Assembly: GCA_024707265.1 (NCBI GenBank)
Contig: JANQAB010000009.1
Coordinates: 1 to 64,000 of the forward strand
Length of the DNA: 64,000 bases
Origin: Sporocytophaga sp.
GTDB taxonomy: Bacteria > Bacteroidota > Bacteroidia > Cytophagales > Cytophagaceae
Reading direction: 5' to 3'
Notes under the pieces: model-generated
What the model was told of the DNA's origin: nothing
The model's database searches: none
Seen by the model: only the letters and a program-made list of their open reading frames with translations
Shown here: positions 1 through 10,000 of the stretch, one piece after another
How the letters are laid out: every line of letters starts with the position of its first letter
How positions within the stretch are numbered: position 1 is the stretch's first letter
Translations under genes and position numbers: made by a program

Positions 1-116
1 AGAGATCGCGCGGCATCGAAGACGGCGCGGCGCGTCTGCTCGGTGAGCTTGCCCTTGCCGTTCAACGCGGCCGAAGCAGTCGAGCGCGAAACACCGGCCA
101 GCTTGGCGACGTGCAT
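1..116 (-). CDS. LacI-family transcriptional regulator, N-terminal fragment (runs off left edge)
   Basis: Reading the minus strand from the ATG at 116 gives MHVAKLAGVSRSTASAALNG, then KLTEQTRRAVFDAAR. This is the helix-turn-helix and hinge start of LacI/PurR-type repressors, which bind operators as dimers and usually respond to sugars. Only about 38 residues are in the window; the ligand-binding domain lies beyond position 1. The frame stays open upstream to about 225 with a Pro/Thr-rich leader, and another ATG at 222 would work if a single-base error is assumed, so the true start is uncertain. It follows the large surface gene in the same direction. The family is clear from the HTH; the ligand cannot be told. 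Confidence 0.8.
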   Translation of the reverse strand, partial: MHVAKLAGVSRSTASAALNGKGKLTEQTRRAVFDAARS

Positions 117-294
117 CAAGGTCGGGACTGATCGTTTGTGCGGCTCTGGAACCGCAGGATCAGGACTCGTCGTCGTTGGTGCCTTGCGGGGAATCGTGCG
201 GGTGGTCGTGTTGCGATGTCATCTCGTTACCTAATCGCTCGAAGCCTTGACAATCCTAGTTCGTGATTTCAGGTGCTGGCTAGACCCGCAACAG
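117..294. other. Intergenic region between surface gene and lacI-type gene
   Basis: About 180 bases lie between the stop of the large secreted gene and the LacI HTH. On the minus strand a TAGGAT hexamer occurs near 250, about 18 bases after a weak -35-like TAGCCA. That would suit an actinobacterial promoter for the regulator, but this is a weak match by eye. No terminator hairpin was recognised. Confidence 0.3.
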
Positions 295-3200
295 CTAGCT
301 GGATCCGCCCGCACCCCATCCGGTCCCCCACCCGTTGTTGAGACCGGTTGACAGATTAGTCATGCAGGCTTGTCCATACGCGTTATCCGGGATGTTGTTG
401 GCGGTGCAGAACTGGCTGGTATCGGCCGGAGGCTGTTGCGGATAGCCCAAGTTGATCCGCTCGCCCAGCTGGTTGGTGCTCGTACCAGGTTTGCAGGGAC
501 GGGAACTTCTGCCAGGTGTCGGTTGAGCTGGTACCGGTCGGATTGCCGGCGGTGGCACCGGTGATCGTTCCGAAACCGCATTGGTAGCTGGAGAGGATCT
601 CGGCCGGGTTCGTGGCTGCCGCGATCGAGCTTGCCTCGATGACCGATCAGGTAGATCCGCCAGTTGATCTCACCGATGATCAGAGCCGCGCTGGTGGTGA
701 GCGGATGACTTCCGTCCCAGGTCGGGATCGTCACCGCGAAGGACTCGGTTTGGGTGCCGGAGCATTTGCCGAATGCGGGCAAGGCATTCGCCAACCGGCT
801 CGGCGGTAGATCGAGTCCGGCAACCATCGCGTAGGTCGGAGTCTCCGGCAATTGCGCGACGACTTGGACAGTTGTGCTGGCGCCGTCGCTGGCCTGGGTG
901 ACTCCGGTGATGTCGAGAGTCGCGTTGTTGAACTTGGCCGACGGGGACACCAAGGACGGGTCGGTCACGGGAGCGCCGTAGCGCAGCAGACCGTTGGTTG
1001 CGTAGGACGAATCCAGGCCAGTAGCTGCCACCAGATCATTGGCGTTCCAGGGGATCAGCATGAACATCTGGGTCGAGTAATCCCACGTCGGATTGATCCA
1101 GGTGTTGATCGGCGGGGCCGGAACCGACGCGGCGGTGGAGGCCGGCGGAGTCGCTACCGGATTCTGGAAGTCGATCGGGATCGATGCATTCAAGATCGTC
1201 GCGGTATGCGATTGCCAACCCCATAACCAGTACTTGACCATTCCGGTCGCGGTGATGTCGAGATCGCCGTTGGTCGATGGAGTGGTTATCGAACCTGGGT
1301 CGGACGGGTTGCCGACGACATCGCAGAGATTGCCGGTGGCCGGATTGCAGTAGGCAAGCGTGACGGTGACGCTGCCTTGCAACAGAATCAAATCGACATC
1401 GACTTCGAGCTGCGCGTAGACCAGGCTCACGATGCCGCCGGCGTAGTCGAAGGCCAGAGTGACTTCGGTGTTGATGAAGAAGTAGACCATCGGCAGCGTC
1501 GCACCGATGTCCAGTCCGGTGAACTGTGGTGACCAGCCGGATGAACCGGGTCCGCCGGTGTTCAGCTGGAAACCCGTACTGAGCGTCAGCGCGGCATCAG
1601 CGTTGAATATCCCGAAGAGATCGAGATTCGCGGAACCGGTGAGATTGAGCGCGGCGACCGCATTCGCACCGCCGACATCGAAGTTCATACTCCCGCTCAT
1701 GCCGACGAATAACGCGCCCCACAGGTTGATCGCCCCGGAGAACGACAAATCGACGCTTTGGGTGAGCAGATCCGCGTCGAGGTTGATACAGGGGCCGTTG
1801 ATCGTATTTCCAGTGCAGGTTTGGCCGGGATCGGCAGTGACATCGAGACCGGCGAGATTGAACTGCTCGATGTCGACGTCGAGCACGATGTCCGCGCCAT
1901 CGCCGGCGACCGAGTACAAACCATGGATGACTGCCTGCACGCCCAGGATGCTGCCGGTGAAATCAGCCGCGTAACCGAACGACGGCATGTTGGGCAGATT
2001 GTTCGCCGTGGCACATCCTTCGGGCGCGATGTACAGCTCGAAGTAGTCGGCCTGGAGCACGCCGTCGAATGCGTTGATCGCCAGGCTGGTTCCGGCCGGG
2101 TTGCCGATCGACAACGCGAAGCACGGCGACACGTCCGACAGCTGCACCGCGAAGCTGATCGTGGTGTCGGGCTGCAGTCCCAGGTACGACGTCAACCGGC
2201 CGACTGTTGTGGTGCTGTCCGTCGGGGTGGTGACGGAAGCGCCGAAGCCGATGAAGTTAGTGAGCGGAATCGGCCCGACTTGGGCGGTGATCACGATGTC
2301 GTTGATGTCCAGTCCGCTGATGCCGAACGCGTTGTTCCAGGTGGTGATGTTGTTGCCCAGCTTCGCGACCAGGCTCCACGATCCGGCCTGAATCCCGGTG
2401 AAGGTGAAGCCGATGTAACCGGTGATCGGCATCGAGACCTTCGCGGGCGTTGAGCTACTGCCGCTGTATCCCGGGCTGCCGTCTGCGGCGGTCATTCCCG
2501 ATGTCGCCAGCAGGAGTTGCACGTTGATCCCCATGGACAGCACCGGGCCGGGCAGCGGTACTCCAGAACTGTCGCAACCCACTTGCTGGTGACAGGCCGT
2601 CATGGCGATGGTGATACCCCGCCTGGTCGAACGCGAGGCTGGTTGTGCTGCTTTGACTACCGGCCAAATAGGCGGCCTTGGTGTCGATGTCGGCCGACAA
2701 TGTCCAGCTGAATTGGCCACCGACTCGATCGTCTTGGTGAACATGGCGACCAGTGCGCTGCCGCCGAACAGGCCCGAGATCGAGTCGGGAAGGTGGTACT
2801 CACCCCAGGCCACCAAGTCGTATCCCTGCAGCAATGTCGACACCCCGTTGATGATCAACGTGGTTCCGTACTGGGTGAAGACGAAGCCGGCTGCGACGAA
2901 CGAACCGGTTCCGGTGGGCATGTCGAAGGAGGCGTCCGCACCGGAGCCACCGTAGGTGCCGGCCATGCAGAATCCGAAGCTGCCCGCGGTGTCAGTGCCA
3001 CTGTCTTGCGCGATGGCGATGAAGTTGCCCGAGGTTCCGCTGGAGCTGTCGGTGAAGGAACCGATCACGCCCTTGACTTCGGTGGACTGTGCCAGCTGTG
3101 CCCCGGTCATGCACGGGTTGCCCGCCAAGGCGACATCGTTTGCCGGCTCTTGGCTGTAGAAGCCGGTGACATTGGTGAAGGTCATACCCGAATCGGATTC

Positions 3201-6200
3201 GAGTTGGGTGATCGCGGAATTGCTGAACAGGCCGATCCCCAAGGAGAACGCGCCGTTCTGCAGGTTGACATCGACGGTGCTGTTGACCGGCATCGTGTCG
3301 TTGTCCCACATGGTCAGGCTTCCGACGACGTCGAGTTGCAGTTGCAACTGCGCGGCCGCACAGGACGGATTGTTGTTGCCGGAAGGGCAGAAGATTCCGA
3401 GGTGGCCGCTGACCGAGGTGACGTTGAGGTTGTCGTTTTCACCGGCATGGAATTGGATGCCGACCGAGAGATCCATCGATAACGTGGCTTGGCCGGTAGT
3501 GGTGTTGCGCGTGCTGGTGATCGTGCCGCTCGGGTTGTCGACGCTGAGGTCTTCGAAAGTGATGACGACAGCGTTGGATGAAACGGTCAGCGACCAGTCG
3601 GCGAAGTCTTGGATATTTCCGGTCAGTCCGACTGTGTAGGTCGTGTTGTTCGCGGAGATGATGCCGTTGGCCGAGAAGCTGAAGCCGGTGTTACTCCAGG
3701 CGATCTTGGCGTTTGACAGGCCTACCCCGCCATAGATCGGGAAGACTCCGCCGGCGGGCGGAACCATTCCGATCGAGATGTTGTACACCGCGTTCTGGCC
3801 AGGGGTACGAGTGACGGTGCCGGTGCCGGAGAAGACGGTGGTGGATCCGTTCGAACCCACGATCGGCATCAGATCGGTGGCCGTCACATTGAGGTTGACG
3901 GTTCCGTCCGAACCGAGCGTTCCGGTGATGACTGCGGAGCCGGTCTCCGGTGCCGGCGATGCTGCTTGGACGTTGACCGCGGCCTGGTAGACGCCGCCGG
4001 CGAACGTGACGACGATCTGGCTTTTGACTACTTTCCAGCCAGCCGGCAGTGCGAGGTAAGTCCGCTGCGACAGGTTAACGGTGCCGGTCATGCCGGATAA
4101 ACCGTTGGCGGTGAACGGGACGAATAATGCCGGGCCGGCGGTGAAGGTCATCAGCTGCGGGCCTTGCGGGCCGTTGGATCCGGGCAGGTTGACGAAGCCG
4201 CTGGTGAAGCTCACACCTGCCGTGGTGATCTTGCCTACTACGCCGGTGAAGGCCATACCGTTGAGCGTGAACGAGGCGTTGGTCAGGCTGATCGCCGCGT
4301 TGGACGCGGTGCAACTGGTGGCCGATATGCCGGTTTGACCAGCACTCACTGTGATGCCGTCGATGCTGAAGTTAGTCAGCGAATGGGATTGGGCTTGGGC
4401 GAACATGTCGCAGAATGATTCGGAGGCTTGCGAGAGGGTTGAGACGTCTGCTCTCTCGCTGCGGCTACAACCGGTTTGCGAGTCTGCACAATTTCGGTCG
4501 CGACGGTTTGGCGCTTGCCTTTGTGCGTGACGATCAATGTCACGATCGAGGTGCCTGAGGCGTTCTTGGATGCGCGCATGGTCAACCGTTTGCCGTTCGC
4601 GATGACCTTGGCGCCCCGAGTCTTCTTAACCGCGCGGCCGTCGATTCGCCAGATCATCTTTTTGATCGGCTGCTTCTTCTTGGTCAGCATCTGAACGTGC
4701 GCGACCAGCGTTTTCTTTTTACCTGGCTTGATCTTGGTGATGCCGCGGCTGCCGATCCAGGCGCGCGCGATCGGCTTGAGTTTGTGGCCCAGTTTGCGAG
4801 TCCGGTCCAACCGGGGTGGCAACTTCGGATCGACATCGGGGTGGACTGTGTTGGGCTTGTGCCGTTTGAGCGGTGGCTCGGCTACGACCTTGACCTTCTT
4901 GCGGACAACCGCGCCGCCCTGGCGAACGGTGGCCTGGAAGTACAGGACAGTCCGTTTGTGAACCGTCGGCGGCACATATGAAGCCGAGATCAGCTTTTCT
5001 TTGCTGGTCGATTTGGCTGGACCTACCCACTTCGCCTTCGGGCAAGCCTGGGCGCCTTGCCTTGGGACAGATCTGTTTCCATATGTACACATACTTTCCA
5101 CCATCGGTACCCTTCGGGTAGGCATTGAGGTTTCCGCGGACTCCACGCATCCCGGTGCTGATCGCCGCCGAAGTCGACGACGCCTTCAACCGCAGCGCGG
5201 GGTGCCACGCCCGGGTGTAGACGTACCGGTCCTTTTTCCGTTTGCCCGCGCCGGCCCACTTGATCACGGACGCCACCACACCGTTGGTCTTGGTGTGCGT
5301 ATTTCCGTTGGACTTGATCGTGAACTCCAGCGAGGGCGCACTGCCATGCGACTTGATGGGTTTGCGGTTGGTGCAGACGCCTGCATTGGTGCACTTCCAG
5401 CCCTTGGCTTTGATCGCGATCGCCCTGGCGTGCGGGGAGCATCTTCAGGCGCAGCGTCGCTTTGCGGACTGCTTTGCCGCCACCGTTGTTGATCATCACC
5501 AGATACCGGCCGGTGCCGCCGATCGGGGCTTGCTCATTTCTGCGCCAGACAGAGTCAACTGGCCAGATCGCAGGTAACGCGGCTTGGCTTTTGCCAGCGG
5601 ATCGCTTCCGGCTGGCGGCAGCGTGTTGAGAACCTGGCGATGCTGGATAGGCGCAATCCGTTTGCCGCCGGAGACCTTGGTGGTCCACAGCAGCTTTTGG
5701 CTGCCGCCTTGCATGGGCAGCCCTCGCCGGGATGCGAGTGTCAAAACATGCACGATTGTCAACGGTGCGGTCGAGGCGCCGACCGGGATTTTCTTGGCCT
5801 GCCAGGTGCACGAAACCGCTTTGCTGCCCGGCGTGCACTTCCAGCCTTTGCCTTTGAGCTTGGCCGCCTGCGAGGCGCGTTTGGGCAGGACTTTGTTCAA
5901 CGCGATGCGCGTCTTGACGGCTTTGCGTTTGGCGCCGCCGAGGTTGTAGATATGGGTGACTCGTTGCAGCGGAGTGCCTTCGTGAGCCAGATGATCTGCG
6001 GCTGTATAGACGTAGAGACTGTCGCGAGTTCCGGCATCGATCTGGGTGCGGATCGATGTTGTGGCCAGGGAGTTTCCGCCGTCGTTCAACACCACCTGGA
6101 TCGGGAAGCTGGCCGGGCTGGGCGAGCCGGGATCGGTCAGTGCGACTGCGACGATTTTGGTCGATCCGGCCGGCACTGCGTCGGTGAGTTGGCATGCGTT

Positions 6201-6609
6201 CGCGCTGCAGTTACCGAGCTTTCCAGCTTGATCGAGCTGACGGCTGACGGCAACTTGGCGGGGGGCGATCCGCATCGCGGCCGGGGCGCCGGAAAAGGTC
6301 AGAGTGCTGCCTGCCGGAATCGCATTCGTGCCCGCTGTGATCGTTGTTCCCCAGACTGCGGTTCCGCGCGGGGCCAAGTTGATCACTGAACGAGCCGCGT
6401 AGGCGCCGCCGGCTTTTGGCCGCTGTTGCAGCCAGGCGGCCGACCCAATCGAGGCCGGCGCGGGCGCACTGGGGTCGGGAGATAGCGGTGGCATCGGCCG
6501 ATGGCGAGGCGACCAGAGAAGTGGCGAGCAACGAACCCGACGCGACTGCGATGACGGTGCTGCGCCAACGCGATCGCAACCCGCCTCTCGCGTTAAGGGG
6601 AGTGTTCAC
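295..6609 (-). CDS. Giant secreted repeat-rich surface protein (one gene, broken by about seven frameshifts)
   Basis: The start is GTG at 6609, preceded by a GAGAGGAAA ribosome site. It encodes an Arg-rich n-region, a hydrophobic core (VIAVASGSLLATSLVAS) and a likely signal-peptidase site near SADA. The protein then continues through successive frames to the stop at 295 and would be about 2,100 residues. The N-terminal third holds DUF11-like beta domains with a GKGWKC...SC pair and Lys/Arg-rich strands. A middle part has RQTVATEIVQTRK-type beta strands. The C-terminal 1,350 residues are Gly/Ser/Thr/Asn-rich beta repeats with scattered cysteine pairs, ending in a Gly/Trp tail (GWGTGWGAGGSS). 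Frame changes lie near 6485, 5535, 5437, 5050, 4445, 635 and 480; after each one the same style of protein resumes. It is probably a cell-surface or extracellular matrix protein. The specific function is unknown. Confidence 0.65.
360..4406 (-). CDS. Surface protein, long C-terminal piece (beta-repeat region)
   Basis: This is the longest single frame of the secreted gene, about 1,350 residues of Gly/Ser/Thr/Asn/Ala-rich sequence made of short beta strands (SLTNFSIDGITVSAG, NLTGSANLDLFGIFNADAAL, VDLSFSGAINLWGALFVGMS). No catalytic motif was recognised. The frame extends upstream of the Met at 4406 (TLSQASESFCD), so that Met is internal. Below about 635 the frame is wrong: the true protein reads IEASSIAAATNPAEILSSYQ in another frame and finishes in the 295-558 frame. 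Confidence 0.6.
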   Translation of the reverse strand: MFAQAQSHSLTNFSIDGITVSAGQTGISATSCTASNAAISLTNASFTLNGMAFTGVVGKITTAGVSFTSGFVNLPGSNGPQGPQLMTFTAGPALFVPFTANGLSGMTGTVNLSQRTYLALPAGWKVVKSQIVVTFAGGVYQAAVNVQAASPAPETGSAVITGTLGSDGTVNLNVTATDLMPIVGSNGSTTVFSGTGTVTRTPGQNAVYNISIGMVPPAGGVFPIYGGVGLSNAKIAWSNTGFSFSANGIISANNTTYTVGLTGNIQDFADWSLTVSSNAVVITFEDLSVDNPSGTITSTRNTTTGQATLSMDLSVGIQFHAGENDNLNVTSVSGHLGIFCPSGNNNPSCAAAQLQLQLDVVGSLTMWDNDTMPVNSTVDVNLQNGAFSLGIGLFSNSAITQLESDSGMTFTNVTGFYSQEPANDVALAGNPCMTGAQLAQSTEVKGVIGSFTDSSSGTSGNFIAIAQDSGTDTAGSFGFCMAGTYGGSGADASFDMPTGTGSFVAAGFVFTQYGTTLIINGVSTLLQGYDLVAWGEYHLPDSISGLFGGSALVAMFTKTIESVANSAGHCRPTSTPRPPIWPVVKAAQPASRSTRRGITIAMTACHQQVGCDSSGVPLPGPVLSMGINVQLLLATSGMTAADGSPGYSGSSSTPAKVSMPITGYIGFTFTGIQAGSWSLVAKLGNNITTWNNAFGISGLDINDIVITAQVGPIPLTNFIGFGASVTTPTDSTTTVGRLTSYLGLQPDTTISFAVQLSDVSPCFALSIGNPAGTSLAINAFDGVLQADYFELYIAPEGCATANNLPNMPSFGYAADFTGSILGVQAVIHGLYSVAGDGADIVLDVDIEQFNLAGLDVTADPGQTCTGNTINGPCINLDADLLTQSVDLSFSGAINLWGALFVGMSGSMNFDVGGANAVAALNLTGSANLDLFGIFNADAALTLSTGFQLNTGGPGSSGWSPQFTGLDIGATLPMVYFFINTEVTLAFDYAGGIVSLVYAQLEVDVDLILLQGSVTVTLAYCNPATGNLCDVVGNPSDPGSITTPSTNGDLDITATGMVKYWLWGWQSHTATILNASIPIDFQNPVATPPASTAASVPAPPINTWINPTWDYSTQMFMLIPWNANDLVAATGLDSSYATNGLLRYGAPVTDPSLVSPSAKFNNATLDITGVTQASDGASTTVQVVAQLPETPTYAMVAGLDLPPSRLANALPAFGKCSGTQTESFAVTIPTWDGSHPLTTSAALIIGEINWRIYLIGHRGKLDRGSHEPGRDPLQLPMRFRNDHRCHRRQSDRYQLNRHLAEVPVPANLVRAPTSWASGSTWAIRNSLRPIPASSAPPTTSRITRMDKPA
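4376..5146 (-). CDS. Surface protein, in-frame piece (basic beta-domain region)
   Basis: This is a further open piece of the same secreted gene. From about 5050 down to 4445 it reads as a Lys-rich beta domain (WVGPAKSTSKEKLISAS, IKPGKKKTLVAHVQMLTKKK), ending IVQTRKPVVAAARE. After this the correct frame moves to the one used by the next piece, which begins STLSQASESFCDMFAQAQS. The first 30 or so residues and the last 25 are out of frame. Confidence 0.5.
   Translation of the reverse strand: MESAETSMPTRRVPMVESMCTYGNRSVPRQGAQACPKAKWVGPAKSTSKEKLISASYVPPTVHKRTVLYFQATVRQGGAVVRKKVKVVAEPPLKRHKPNTVHPDVDPKLPPRLDRTRKLGHKLKPIARAWIGSRGITKIKPGKKKTLVAHVQMLTKKKQPIKKMIWRIDGRAVKKTRGAKVIANGKRLTMRASKNASGTSIVTLIVTHKGKRQTVATEIVQTRKPVVAAAREQTSQPSRKPPNHSATCSPKPNPIR
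5496..6494 (-). CDS. Surface protein, in-frame piece 2 (DUF11-like domains)
   Basis: This is an open piece of the large secreted gene that starts at 6609. It reads as a Pro/Ala/Ser linker, then two beta domains. One includes LTFSGAPAAMRIAP. The other includes ALNKVLPKRASQAAKLKGKG followed by WKC and a second cysteine, the pattern of DUF11-like bacterial surface domains. The last dozen residues are out of frame; the true protein continues in another frame from about 5535. The Met at its start is internal, not a real start. Confidence 0.55.
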   Translation of the reverse strand: MPPLSPDPSAPAPASIGSAAWLQQRPKAGGAYAARSVINLAPRGTAVWGTTITAGTNAIPAGSTLTFSGAPAAMRIAPRQVAVSRQLDQAGKLGNCSANACQLTDAVPAGSTKIVAVALTDPGSPSPASFPIQVVLNDGGNSLATTSIRTQIDAGTRDSLYVYTAADHLAHEGTPLQRVTHIYNLGGAKRKAVKTRIALNKVLPKRASQAAKLKGKGWKCTPGSKAVSCTWQAKKIPVGASTAPLTIVHVLTLASRRGLPMQGGSQKLLWTTKVSGGKRIAPIQHRQVLNTLPPAGSDPLAKAKPRYLRSGQLTLSGAEMSKPRSAAPAGIW

Positions 6610-6691
6610 GATGTTTCCTCTCCGATGGTCAAGCTCTGCATTGCTTGTGCGCCAAGGGTTTTAGTGCTCTGTGGTGGTGGCTTGTGGTGGC

Positions 6692-7021
6692 TTACTGGGT
6701 GGTCAAGATCGCTACGCCGATCGGTGAATTGGCGCCGACTTTGAACTGCGGCAGTTGTTGGGTGCCGTCGAGATTTGCGCGGCCGATCAAGCCGGTGCCG
6801 GCGACTCCGCCCAAAGCAGTCCAATAGACGTAGGTGCCATCGGTCGCGACTCCGCTGGGTGCGGCGATGTCCGAAATCCAGGAGTTATCCGGCGAACCTG
6901 GGCCGGCGATCGCTACCCGTCCGATCGCACCGACCGATGCCGAGGCGCTGCCTGGGTTGTTGGCCCAGTACAGGTAGGTGCCGTCGGTCGCGACCCCGGC
7001 CGCGCCGTATTGCGTGGTCAC
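6692..7021 (-). CDS. IPT/YLYW surface protein, C-terminal piece
   Basis: This is the final 109 residues of the gene: two YLYW units (GVATDGTYLYWANNPGSASA, GVATDGTYVYWTALGGVAGT) and a short tail ending VGANSPIGVAILTTQ. No LPXTG motif or membrane anchor is seen, so the protein is probably released or held non-covalently. The GTG used as its start is an artefact of the frame break. Confidence 0.55.
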   Translation of the reverse strand: MTTQYGAAGVATDGTYLYWANNPGSASASVGAIGRVAIAGPGSPDNSWISDIAAPSGVATDGTYVYWTALGGVAGTGLIGRANLDGTQQLPQFKVGANSPIGVAILTTQ

Positions 7022-10000
7022 AACTTCGCGTTGAGAACCGTGCCGTGAGCCAGATCAGCTTCGCCGATTACGTTGAGCACCGAGTCCGACCAGTAGATGG
7101 TGCCGCCGGTGATCGCCAGACCTGACGGAGAGCTTCCCGCCGCCAAAGTGATCCAGTGTTGATGTACCGACGAGCCGTTGACGTTCGCGTATCCGATGGA
7201 CCCGGCCGATCCGCTGAAACCCCCATCGGTCCAGTAGATGTTGCCGTTCGCAATCGCTACCCCGGTGGGATTTGCCGACGCGTTCGTGGCTCCCAGGTTG
7301 ATCAGGATTTGGGGATCGGAACCATCGGCGTTTGCCCGGCCGATCACCTGCGAACCGGAATCGGCCCAATAGATGTAGGTGCCATCGGTGGCGACGCCGC
7401 CGGGGTAGGACATGTCGCTGCCATCGGAGTTCGGAACCACCAGACATTGGTTGATGCTGGTGCCGGCCAGTGAGTTCGAGGAGCCGATGCTTCCGTAGCC
7501 TGAGGTCGCGGTGGAGCAGTCGCCGGTGAGGCTGGCGGGAGATCCGCTGTTGGCCCAGAAAAGGCTGGAGCCGTTCGAATAGCTGAAGCCGTTGGTCACG
7601 TTGACCGTGGAGCTGCCGGGAGCGCTCACAGTCACGTTGACTGTGCTGACCGAACCGGCCGGAACCGTGCAACTCAACGATTTCCCGTTCGCGGCGATGC
7701 TGACGATTGGGCAATTGTTCGATCCGACTTGCACAGTGGTGCCCGCGATGAAACCGGTGCCGGACAGACTCATCAGATAACCGCCGGCCAGCGAACCGGT
7801 TGAGGGGCTCACTGCCGAAACCGTCGGCGCTGGATTGGTGATCGTGAACGGGCCGCCGGTGCCGGTCTGGACATCGGGATTGATCACGACGACCTGAGCG
7901 GTGCCGGCTGCGGCGGGCCCGGTGGTGCAGGCGATCTGCGTCGCGCTGCTCGAGGTGACGGCGCAACCAACGCCGGCGATCGTTGCGGTTACTCCGGACT
8001 GGAAGCCGGTGCCGGTGATGGTGACGTGCTGGCCACCGGCGGGAAGATCCGGCCGCCGGGCTGATGTTGCTGACGGTCGGCGCAGATGCGATGGAAGGCA
8101 CTACTGCGATTCCGGACAACGACACCGAACCTGTTTCGAAGGTGGCCGGGTTAGTGCCGTCAAGATTCGCTTGAGTGATGGCGTTGCCGGCGCCTGCGTC
8201 GGTCCAGAACAACGATTGGCCATTGGCAGCGATACCGGCCGGGACTCCATCGGTGGAGATGGTGTGCGGAGTATCCATGCCCGGATCGGTCAACGGCACC
8301 CAGCCAATGCTGTCGTCGCCTTGGTTCGCCCAGTACAGATTCCCGCCGGACACGGCCATGGCTCCGGGCTCGTTGAACACACTCCAGGCGTTGGAACCGT
8401 TGACGAAGTTGGTGTTCACACTGCCCGGATTCGCCAGCGGTGCTTGACCGATCTGGGTCAGAGACGAGTCGACCCAGTAGATGTTCGTGGCATCGACTGC
8501 GATGCCCATCGGCTCGGATCCGTCTGCGAGCGTCACGAATTCGCTGGCCGTCGCACCGCCGGTGAGCGGTGCCTTGTAGATGCCCGCTGTGGTGGGATTC
8601 GACCAGTAGATGCCGTTCGCATCGACTGCCAATCCGAATGCTGAACCGACTTGCGATGCGGTGATGAAATCCGGATTCGCGTTCTCTGCCGTTCAGGTCG
8701 GCACGGCCGATCGAATTCCCATTGATCCAGTAGAGATAGGTGCCATCCGAGGCCATTCCAGCCGGAGTGCTGAGCCCGCTCAAGAGATCCGAGTCGACGT
8801 TTGCGCCGCCGTATTCGGCTTGACCGAGATTGCCCGCGCTGCCATCCGTCCAGAACACGTGGTTCGCATTGCCATAGGTGAATCCGCCCGCGACGGTGGT
8901 GCTCAGGGTGTCGTTGGCGACCGCCACGTCGGCGGCGCCAGCGGAACCGGCTGGGACGGTGCAAGTCAGAGAGTCACCGGACTGCGCGACTGCGATGTTG
9001 GTGCACGCGTTGTCGCCGACATTCACTGCTGTGGTGGGCAGCAGATTCGCACCGTTGATGGTCATCGTTGTGCCGCCGGAGATGTCGCCTGCGACCGGCA
9101 AGATCGAGGTGACATCCGGGGCAGGAATCACGTAGGAGAAGGCGGCGTCGGATGCCGAGCGGCTGCCCGCCTGCCCGTTCGGGTTGGTGACCACGACCTC
9201 GGCACCGCCTTGGCTTCCGGCAGGAGTGACGCACGTCAGGCTGAGCGGGGATACCACGCCAACGTTCGCGCAAGCCTGGCCACCGACGCTGACCGCTGCA
9301 CCCGCGACAAATCCAGTGCCGGTGACGGTGATCGAGGTACCGCCCGCAATCGATCCGGTCGCCGGCGCGATGGAGCTGATCACCGGATTCGGCGGCAGGT
9401 AGGCGAAGCCGCCGGAGTCCACATCGGTCTGCGCATCCGGGTTGGTGATCACCACGTTCGCGGGGCCGATTCGATTCGACGGAACGGTGCACGTGATGGA
9501 CGTTCCATCCACAGCAACTGTGACGTTTGCGCAGGCGTAGCTGCTGTTCACGATCGCGACCTGGGCACCCTGCTGAAAGCCAGTTCCAGCGATGGTCACA
9601 TCGGTGGTTTGCGAGGCGAAGCCACTGTTCGGCGTGATCCCGGAGATCACCGGCGGCGGCAACTGGAACTTGAAACCGTTGCTCAAAGTCGCCACCGAAC
9701 CGCTCGGATTGGTGACGACGACATCAGCCGTTTGCACAGTCGAATGCGTATTCGCCAAGGTGCAGAACAGAGTCGTGGACGTCGACTGCCCTACATCGAC
9801 AGTGCAAGGGGTGTCACCGATGACAACCGTCGAAGAGCTACTGGCATCGGCACCGACGACGAAGCGGACACCGTTGATCCTGATCAAAGCGGAACTGTTG
9901 ATCGTGGCACTCGCGGGCGTCACCGGCGCGGTGGATGCGAAGCCGGGAGTGTCCACGAATTGCAGAGCATTGCCGAGCGTCTGCCGCTGACCGTAAGTGT